Source of the DNA: Sphingomonadaceae bacterium
GTDB lineage: Bacteria; Pseudomonadota; Alphaproteobacteria; Sphingomonadales; Sphingomonadaceae
Reading direction: 5' to 3'
Length of the DNA stretch: 19,921 nucleotides
NCBI GenBank assembly: GCA_019239785.1
Contig: JAFAZM010000337.1
Span: 1 to 19,921, forward strand
A model generated the notes under the pieces. That model worked only from the letters and a program-made list of their open reading frames with translations. It had not been told where the DNA came from and made no database searches. The stretch's first letter is position 1; each line of letters begins with the position of its first letter. Both the position numbers and the translations under genes were made by a program. Below, one piece after another: positions 14,450-19,921 of this stretch.

Positions 14450-17400
14450 ATGCGCGCTTCCATGTCACTGAAATTGGCGCTTTTTTCCGGAACCGCGTTC
14501 GCGCTCGTCGCATCTGCCGGCGCCGCTTCGGCGCAGGCCGCGCCGGTTTCGGCCGCGACGGCCGCCTCGAGCGCGGCGGCGCAGCCGGACCAGCCGGCCC
14601 AGCCGGCCGATGCCAATGCGCAGCCGAGCGCCGACGCGCAGGCGGACATCGTCGTCACCGGCACCCACGTCGTCCGCGACGGCTACCGCTCGCCGACCCC
14701 GCTCACCGTGCTGACCCGCGAGGACATCCAGAACAGCTCGCCGAGCAACAACATCGCCGATTTCGTCAACGAGCTGCCGTCGATGGCCGGCTCGACCCGG
14801 CCGTCCAACTCGCGCCTCAACCTCTCGAGCGGCCAGGCCGGCGTCAACGCGCTCAACATGCGCAACCTCGGCGAGGTCCGCACCCTCGTGCTGATCGACG
14901 GCCGCCGCTCGGTCGCCTCGACCATAACCGGCCTGATCGACGTCAACACCATCCCGCAGATGCTGGTCGAGCGGATCGACGTGGTCACCGGCGGCGCTTC
15001 GGCGACCTACGGCTCGGACGGCGTTGCCGGCGTCGTCAACTTCATCCTCAACGACCATTTCAGCGGCATCACCGTCCAGGGCGACAGCGGCATCACCCGC
15101 TATGGCGACGGCTTCAACTATTCCGGCGGCGTCGCCGGCGGCTGGAATTTCGGCGGCGGCCGCGGCCATTTCATGGTGCAGGGCGAGCTCGCCCATCGCG
15201 ACGGCATCTTCGAGACCAGCGACCGCGCCTGGAACCAGACCGGCTATGTCCGCATCCAGGATCCGAACTGGGTCGCCAACGTCAGCACCACGCCGAGATT
15301 CATCGCCAGCCTGAGGCAGGTCGGCGCTGCGAACTCGACGCCCGGCGGCCTGATCACCGGTTCCGCCGGCGGCGTCGCCAATCGCCTGCGCGGCATCTAT
15401 TTCGTCGGCGGCGGGGCGCAGGCCCTCTATCAATATGGCGCGCTCACCTTCCCGAGCCCGACCGGCGCCGCCGCCCCGACGCTGACCCAGGGCGGCTCCT
15501 GGCGGGTCAACGACAGCGGCCGGCGCATCGGCCTCGATCCGCAGGACGACCGCTACGGCATCTTCGGCCGGGTCAGCTGGGAATTCTCGGACGCCTTCCA
15601 GATCTTCGCCCAGGCCTCCTACAATCGCCAGCACATCCTGTTCAACGCCGGCCCGAACCTGTCGACCGGCATCACGATCAGGCCCGACAACGCCTTCCTG
15701 ATCCAGCAGCTGACTCCGGCCCAGCTCGCCGGGATCACCTCGGTCACACTCGCCACCACCGCCGCCGACCTTCCCTTCCGCGAGGCCGACAACCGCCGCG
15801 CCGTGCAGCGCTACCTGATCGGCGCCCGCGGCGACTTCAACATGTTCGGCAACGCCGCCCATTGGGATGCCTATGCCCAATATGGCCGCGCCGAGCTGCG
15901 CGAGCAGCTGCGCAACATCATGAACACGGCGCGGATGAACAACGCGACGGACGCGGTCTTCTCGGTCGCTGGCAACACCTCCAGCCCGATCGTCTGCCGG
16001 ATCAACGCCGATGCCGATCCGAACAACAACGATCCGGCCTGCGTGCCGCTCAACCGCATGGGCATCGGCGTCGCCAGCCAGGCGGCGATCGCCTATGTGC
16101 TCGGCGATCCCTATCGCGACGAGACGGTCACGGAGAAGGATGCGGGCGTCAACCTGTCCTTCAATCCCTTCTCCACCTGGGCCGGCCAGGTCAGCGTCGC
16201 CCTCGGCGGCGAGTATCGCGAGGAGCGGATCCGCGGCTTCGTGCCCACCCAGTTCCAGCCGGTCGTCACGGTGGCAGCGAACGGCGCGCGTTCGACCGCG
16301 AACGCCTGGTCGGTCGGCAATTATCTGCCCTCCAACGGCCAGTACAACGTCAAGGAGGCCTATCTCGAGACGGTCGTCCCGCTGGGCTTCGGCCTCGAGC
16401 TGACCGGCGCCGTTCGCGCCACCGATTATTCGACCTCGGGCTACGTCACGACCTGGCGCATCGGCGGCACCTGGCAACCGATTCCGGACTTCCGGCTCCG
16501 CGTCACCCGGTCGCGCGACATCCGCGCGCCCAATCTCAACGAGCTGTACCAGGCCGGCTCCGCGAACAGCGACTCGGTGAGCAATCCCTTCTTCTCCGCT
16601 GCCGGCACCAAGCCGCTGAACGGGGTGGTCTACAATACGGCGAGCATCTCCTATTCGGGCCTCAACACGGGCAATCCGAACCTGCGCCCGGAAAAGGCCA
16701 ACCAGTGGGACATCGGCGGCGTCATCACGCCCCGCTTCCTGCCCGGCTTCGCCTTCTCTGCCGACTATTTCCGCATCGATCTCCAGGGCGCGATCGATAC
16801 GATCAGCGCGCAGGAGACGATCAACCGCTGCTTCGAGGGCACCCAGGAATATTGCGACGCGATCACCCAGGATCCGGCCAACGCGACTCGCATCCTGATC
16901 CGCACCCAGCCGTTCAACTATGTGCGCAGGCTGGTCCGCGGCATCGATTTCGACGCCTCCTACCGGATCCCGCTCGATCACCTGTTCGCCAACGCTCCCG
17001 GCAACTTCACCCTGCACGGCGTCGCGACGCGCTACATCGAGAATATCTCCGACACCGGCATCCCGGACAATTTCGTGCTCAACACGGTGGGCGTGAACGG
17101 CGGTCAGTTCTCGACCCCGACCTGGATCTTCCGGGTCAGCGCCGCCTATGATTCGCCGGAAGGCTCGATCACCCTGGTCGGCCGCGGCGTGAGCTCGGGC
17201 CGGTACACCGCCAACGCGCTGGTCTGCTCGACCAACTGCCCGATCGGCAGGAGCAACGCGGAGCTCACCCAGCTCCCGACCTACGACGTCAACCACGTCC
17301 ACGGCACGCTCTATGTCGATCTCAACATCACGAAGAATTTCGACGCGATGGGCCGCGGCGACGGCGAGTTCTTCATCAACGTCACCAATCTGTTCGACTC

Positions 17401-17503
17401 CGATCCGATCCTGCTCCCCGAGACCGGGCTGGCGGCGAACAGCACCTACAGCGACCTCCTCGGCCGCGAATTCCGCGTCGGCGTCCGCATCCATCTGCGG
17501 TAA
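14450..17503 (+). CDS. TonB-dependent outer-membrane receptor
   Basis: A 1017-residue TonB-dependent receptor. Residues 1-30 form a signal peptide ending ASAQA. An Ala/Pro/Gln-rich linker to about residue 64 leads to a TonB-box-like D66-IVVTG. The plug domain (about 66-210) includes SPTPLTVLTREDIQ, GVNALNMRNLGEVRTLVLID and YGSDGVAGVVNFIL. The rest is a beta-barrel with large cysteine-bearing loops (CFEGTQEYC, CSTNC), ending with NVTNLFDSDP near residue 980 and GREFRVGVRIHLR. This type is abundant in sphingomonads and Caulobacter, where members take up oligopeptides, glycans or siderophores; the ligand cannot be read from sequence. The last residue is Arg rather than the aromatic residue usual for barrel assembly. 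The frame is open further upstream, but the ATG at 14450 has the ribosome site and begins the signal peptide. Confidence 0.94.
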   Translation: MRASMSLKLALFSGTAFALVASAGAASAQAAPVSAATAASSAAAQPDQPAQPADANAQPSADAQADIVVTGTHVVRDGYRSPTPLTVLTREDIQNSSPSNNIADFVNELPSMAGSTRPSNSRLNLSSGQAGVNALNMRNLGEVRTLVLIDGRRSVASTITGLIDVNTIPQMLVERIDVVTGGASATYGSDGVAGVVNFILNDHFSGITVQGDSGITRYGDGFNYSGGVAGGWNFGGGRGHFMVQGELAHRDGIFETSDRAWNQTGYVRIQDPNWVANVSTTPRFIASLRQVGAANSTPGGLITGSAGGVANRLRGIYFVGGGAQALYQYGALTFPSPTGAAAPTLTQGGSWRVNDSGRRIGLDPQDDRYGIFGRVSWEFSDAFQIFAQASYNRQHILFNAGPNLSTGITIRPDNAFLIQQLTPAQLAGITSVTLATTAADLPFREADNRRAVQRYLIGARGDFNMFGNAAHWDAYAQYGRAELREQLRNIMNTARMNNATDAVFSVAGNTSSPIVCRINADADPNNNDPACVPLNRMGIGVASQAAIAYVLGDPYRDETVTEKDAGVNLSFNPFSTWAGQVSVALGGEYREERIRGFVPTQFQPVVTVAANGARSTANAWSVGNYLPSNGQYNVKEAYLETVVPLGFGLELTGAVRATDYSTSGYVTTWRIGGTWQPIPDFRLRVTRSRDIRAPNLNELYQAGSANSDSVSNPFFSAAGTKPLNGVVYNTASISYSGLNTGNPNLRPEKANQWDIGGVITPRFLPGFAFSADYFRIDLQGAIDTISAQETINRCFEGTQEYCDAITQDPANATRILIRTQPFNYVRRLVRGIDFDASYRIPLDHLFANAPGNFTLHGVATRYIENISDTGIPDNFVLNTVGVNGGQFSTPTWIFRVSAAYDSPEGSITLVGRGVSSGRYTANALVCSTNCPIGRSNAELTQLPTYDVNHVHGTLYVDLNITKNFDAMGRGDGEFFINVTNLFDSDPILLPETGLAANSTYSDLLGREFRVGVRIHLR

Positions 17504-17523
17504 GACGCATCATCTTTGAAGGC

Positions 17524-17576
17524 CGCTGAGCACCCCCTCTCCCCGGGGGAGAGGGCTGGGGTGAGGGGGCTCGGCG
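17524..17576. repeat. Palindromic element, solo half, copy R5
   Basis: A single module: the flank GCTGAGCAC, a CCCTCTCCCC / GGGGGAGAGGG hairpin, then CTGGGGTGAGGGGGCTCGGC, matching the left half of R2 with no inverted right half. It begins 20 bases after the TonB receptor stop and 47 bases before the lysA start, so it could act as a terminator or an mRNA processing hairpin. Confidence 0.75.
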
Positions 17577-17622
17577 GCCGGAGTCGATCTGCGAACCCCC
17601 GCCCGCGTGAAAAGGGCCGGCA

Positions 17623-18891
17623 ATGTCTTTCTTCCAGCTTCGCGAGGGCGTGACCCATTGCGAAGACGCTCCCCTGCCGGAGATCGCCCGCGCGGTCGGC
17701 ACCCCCGTCTTCGTCTATTCGGCAAACGCGATGCGCGCCCAGGCCCGCGCCCTCCGCGCCGCGCTCTCCGGATTGAACGATCCGCTCATCGCCTTCGCGG
17801 TGAAGGCCAACCCCAACATCGCGGTGCTGACCGTTCTTGCGAAGGAAGGGCTCGGCGCGGACGTGGTCTCGGGCGGCGAATATCTGCGCGCCCGCGCCGC
17901 CGGGATCGCGCCGGACCGGATCCTCTTCTCGGGCGTCGGCAAGACCGCAGCCGAGATGCGCGCCGCGCTCGCCGGCGGCCTCTGCCAGTTCAACCTCGAA
18001 TCCTTCCCCGAAGCCGAGCTGCTCTCCCAGATCGCCTTGTCGATGGGCCGGACCGCGCCGGTGGCCTTCCGGGTGAATCCCGACGTCGACGCCGGCTCCC
18101 ACGCGAAGATCTCGACCGGGGCTGCGCACAACAAGTTCGGCATTCCGATCGGCGAGGCGCGCGCCGCCTGCGAGGCGCTTCGCGGGCTCGGCGGGCTCGA
18201 GCTCAAGGGGCTGGCGGTGCATATCGGCAGCCAGCTCACCCGGCTGGCCCCGCTGGAGACCGCGATCGCGCGGCTCGGCGAGGCGATCGCGCTGCTGCGT
18301 GCGGACGGGCACGAAATCTCGACCGCGGACCTCGGCGGCGGGCTTGGGATCAGCTACGATCCGTCGCTCCCGCCGCCGCCGAGCAGCGAGGATTATGGCG
18401 CGATGGTCGCGCGGCTGACCCGCGGCTGGGACGTGCGGCTGCTCTTCGAGCCGGGCCGGCTGATCGCCGGCGATGCCGGCGTGCTGCTGACCGAGGTGGT
18501 CCGCATCAAGGCCGGCGTCGCCAATCCGTTCGTGATCGTCGATGCGGCGATGAACGATCTGGTGCGGCCGAGCCTCTACGACGCCTGGCACGAGATCGCC
18601 GCGGTCGCGCCCAAAGGCGGGGAGATGGTCGCCGACGTGGTCGGCCCGGTCTGCGAGAGCGGCGACGTGTTCGCGGTCGCCCGCCGGCTCGACCGGGTCG
18701 AGGCCGGCGACCTGATGGTGATCCGCACCGCAGGCGCCTATGCCGCCACCATGGCCGGCACCTACAACAGCCGCGCCCTCGCTCCGGAGGTCCTCGTCGA
18801 CGGCGCCGACTGGGCAATCGTCCGCCCCCGCCGCGACACCCAGGCCTTCCTCGCCGACGAGATCGTGCCGCCGTGGCTGGAGCGAGCGTAG
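17623..18891 (+). CDS. lysA: Diaminopimelate decarboxylase
   Basis: A 422-residue fold-type III PLP decarboxylase. K61 (FAVKANPN) should bind PLP; HIGSQ, GGGLGISY and EPGRLI bind the cofactor phosphate region, and C344-E345 (VCESGD) supply the catalytic cysteine. VDAAMNDLVRPSLYDAWHEI and GAYAATMAGTYNSR are typical of LysA. The enzyme decarboxylates the D-centre of meso-diaminopimelate to give L-lysine in the cytoplasm. That is the last step of lysine synthesis and also the way to use DAP released from peptidoglycan. It follows the TonB receptor by 119 bases and a solo repeat. A related D-lysine/D-ornithine decarboxylase role is possible but the motifs favour LysA. The ATG at 17623 starts the conserved part. 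Confidence 0.93.
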   Translation: MSFFQLREGVTHCEDAPLPEIARAVGTPVFVYSANAMRAQARALRAALSGLNDPLIAFAVKANPNIAVLTVLAKEGLGADVVSGGEYLRARAAGIAPDRILFSGVGKTAAEMRAALAGGLCQFNLESFPEAELLSQIALSMGRTAPVAFRVNPDVDAGSHAKISTGAAHNKFGIPIGEARAACEALRGLGGLELKGLAVHIGSQLTRLAPLETAIARLGEAIALLRADGHEISTADLGGGLGISYDPSLPPPPSSEDYGAMVARLTRGWDVRLLFEPGRLIAGDAGVLLTEVVRIKAGVANPFVIVDAAMNDLVRPSLYDAWHEIAAVAPKGGEMVADVVGPVCESGDVFAVARRLDRVEAGDLMVIRTAGAYAATMAGTYNSRALAPEVLVDGADWAIVRPRRDTQAFLADEIVPPWLERA

Positions 18892-18898
18892 AGACAGC

Positions 18899-19054
18899 CC
18901 CTCGCCCCTTGTGGGAGAGGGATACGGAGACTTGGCGGCTCTGCCGCCTAGTCGAAGTTGGGTGAGGGGTCGGCGCTCGAAGAGCGCCCGGCTCGGCATC
19001 GAGCCGATCCGGCCGCTCACCCCTCACCCTACCCTCTCCCACAAGGGGAGAGGG
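18899..19054. repeat. Palindromic intergenic element, copy R6 (inverted near-copy of R4)
   Basis: A 156-base element beginning 8 bases after the lysA stop. Read in reverse complement it matches R4 almost completely; its left third matches R3 in the same orientation. The left terminal hairpin carries a change (CCCTCGCCCC instead of CCCTCTCCCC). The right edge AGGGACTAG equals that of R3, so ACTAG may belong to the element. Confidence 0.9.
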
Positions 19055-19072
19055 ACTAGGAGGGGGCTCCGC

Positions 19073-19102
19073 ATGTTGAGACGATCTAAGGAAAGGCGAT
19101 GA
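19073..19102 (+). other. Nine-codon leader frame overlapping the next start
   Basis: ATG at 19073 opens a frame encoding MLRRSKERR, ending in TGA at 19100-19102, which overlaps the start ATGs of the next gene. A strong AGGAGGGGG ribosome site lies 6-9 bases upstream, better than that of the following gene. This would suit translational coupling or a leader peptide, but such a short frame can occur by chance. Confidence 0.3.
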
Positions 19103-19921
19103 TGGTCCAAACAACCCCCAGCCTCAACGCCCACCTCCTCCACATCCCCGGCGGCCGCCGGCGCCTCAACACCCCGGCGCTCATCCTCGATCTCGACCTG
19201 CTCGAAGCGAACATCGCGCAGATGGCCCGCCTCTGCGCCGAGAAAAACATCGCCCTCCGCCCCCACGCCAAGACCCACAAATCGATCGAGATCGCCAAAC
19301 GCCAGCTCCAGGCGGGCGCGGTCGGCATCTGCTGCGCCAAGCTCGGCGAGGCGGAGGTCCTCGCGGCCGGCGGCATCGGCTCGGTCCTCGTTACCTCCCC
19401 GGTCGTCACCGCAGAAGGCTGCCGCCGCCTGGCCGCCCTCAACAAATCCTGCCCGGACCTGATGATCGTCACCGACAGCGCGGCGAACGTGCCGGACCTC
19501 GCCGCCGCCGGCGCCGCCTCCGGCCGGCCGCTGAAGGTCCTGGTCGACCTCGACGTGGGCCAGCACCGCACCGGCATCGCCCCGGGCGACAGCGCGCTTG
19601 CGCTGGCCGAGGCGATCGCGGCCACGCCGCACCTCAGCCTCGCCGGGATCCAGGGCTATGCCGGCCATCTCCAGCACCTCCACGGCCGCGCCGAGCGCCG
19701 CTCCCGCACCCTCGCCGCGATGGCGCTGCTCGCCGAAACGCGCGCCGCGCTGGAGGCGCGCGGCCATGGCTGCGCGATCGTGACCGGCGGCGGCACCGGC
19801 ACCTTCGATCTCGACCCGGGCGCCGCGACCCTCACCGACCTCCAGGCCGGCTCCTACATCTTCATGGACGCCCAATATGCCGAGGTCTGGGAAGCCGACG
19901 CGGAGCGCGTCCCGTTCGCCA
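19099..19921 (+). CDS. DSD1 / D-threonine aldolase-family PLP enzyme (5' part, runs off the window)
   Basis: The first 274 codons of a fold-type III PLP enzyme with an alanine-racemase-like N-terminal domain. RRLNTPALILDLDLLEANIA is followed by RPHAKTHKS with the PLP lysine K58. VLVDLDVGQHRTGI and GIQGYAGHLQH follow, and GGGTGTFD plus LQAGSYIFMDAQYAE mark the phosphate-binding region. Relatives include D-threonine aldolase, D-serine dehydratase (DSD1) and 3-hydroxy-D-aspartate aldolase; all act on beta-hydroxy D-amino acids and need a divalent metal bound near the C terminus, which lies outside the window. So the reaction cannot be fixed here. Tandem ATGs at 19099 and 19102 are possible, with AAGGAAAGG just upstream. 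There is no signal peptide, so it should be cytoplasmic. Confidence 0.87.
   Translation, partial: MMVQTTPSLNAHLLHIPGGRRRLNTPALILDLDLLEANIAQMARLCAEKNIALRPHAKTHKSIEIAKRQLQAGAVGICCAKLGEAEVLAAGGIGSVLVTSPVVTAEGCRRLAALNKSCPDLMIVTDSAANVPDLAAAGAASGRPLKVLVDLDVGQHRTGIAPGDSALALAEAIAATPHLSLAGIQGYAGHLQHLHGRAERRSRTLAAMALLAETRAALEARGHGCAIVTGGGTGTFDLDPGAATLTDLQAGSYIFMDAQYAEVWEADAERVPFA

Noticed and set aside
14465..17494. A 1009-codon open frame on the minus strand opposite the TonB receptor
   Set aside because: Its composition (Asp, Arg, Val, Gly, His rich, no recognisable domain) is what high-GC codon bias gives on the antisense strand. The receptor frame has all family motifs.
1206..19054. Regular repeats suggestive of a CRISPR array
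   Set aside because: The copies are kilobases apart between genes, palindromic throughout, and lack uniform spacers.
14070..19054. A composite transposon made of inverted R4/R6 with TonB and lysA as cargo
   Set aside because: No transposase or target-site duplication is seen, and similar repeats occur elsewhere in the window, so I keep only the inversion/recombination idea.

Overview
The window comes from a very GC-rich Gram-negative chromosome. Gene style (a TonB receptor with an Ala/Pro/Gln-rich N-terminal linker, periplasmic S9 and serine hydrolases, dense GGGTGAGGGG-type palindromic repeats) points to an alphaproteobacterium, most likely a sphingomonad. That placement is inference from style, not from a marker gene. 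I see no rRNA, tRNA, CRISPR array, transposase or phage gene.

Layout. At the left edge is the 5' end of an exported beta-lactamase-fold serine hydrolase (minus strand), divergent from a LysR regulator. Next come dgcN and dgcA (N-acetyltransferase and racemase of D-glutamate breakdown) and an exported D-aminoacylase; dgcN overlaps dgcA, and dgcA is joined to the aminoacylase by ATGA. After a repeat-filled gap come a dicarboxylate/amino acid symporter (DAACS family) with unusual cation-site residues and an overlapping Fe(II)/2-oxoglutarate dioxygenase. On the minus strand follows a periplasmic S9 peptidase, divergent from a plus-strand D-Ala-D-Ala carboxypeptidase (PBP4/DacB, family S13). Convergent to that is a minus-strand pair: an AmpG-like muropeptide permease followed, by ATGA overlap, by a second beta-lactamase-fold hydrolase. 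Divergent from the permease is a 1017-residue TonB-dependent receptor, then lysA (diaminopimelate decarboxylase), then the first 274 codons of a DSD1/D-threonine-aldolase-family PLP enzyme that runs off the right edge.

How it may work together. Nearly every gene has a plausible role in handling D-amino acids or peptidoglycan fragments. A TonB receptor could bring peptides across the outer membrane. Periplasmic PBP4, S9, serine hydrolases and the D-aminoacylase could trim them. The AmpG-like permease and the DAACS symporter could carry products inward. DgcN/DgcA would convert D-Glu to N-acetyl-L-Glu, LysA would convert meso-diaminopimelate to L-Lys, and the DSD1 enzyme would cleave or dehydrate a beta-hydroxy D-amino acid. 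The family assignments are well supported; the single-pathway reading is inference.

Structure outside genes. Five copies of a palindromic element plus one solo half lie at gene ends. Two ~156-159 bp copies are near-identical and inverted, bracketing the TonB-lysA segment. Two other unrelated palindromic elements occupy other gaps. A pair of adjacent dyads with LysR-type T-N11-A geometry lies just upstream of dgcN.
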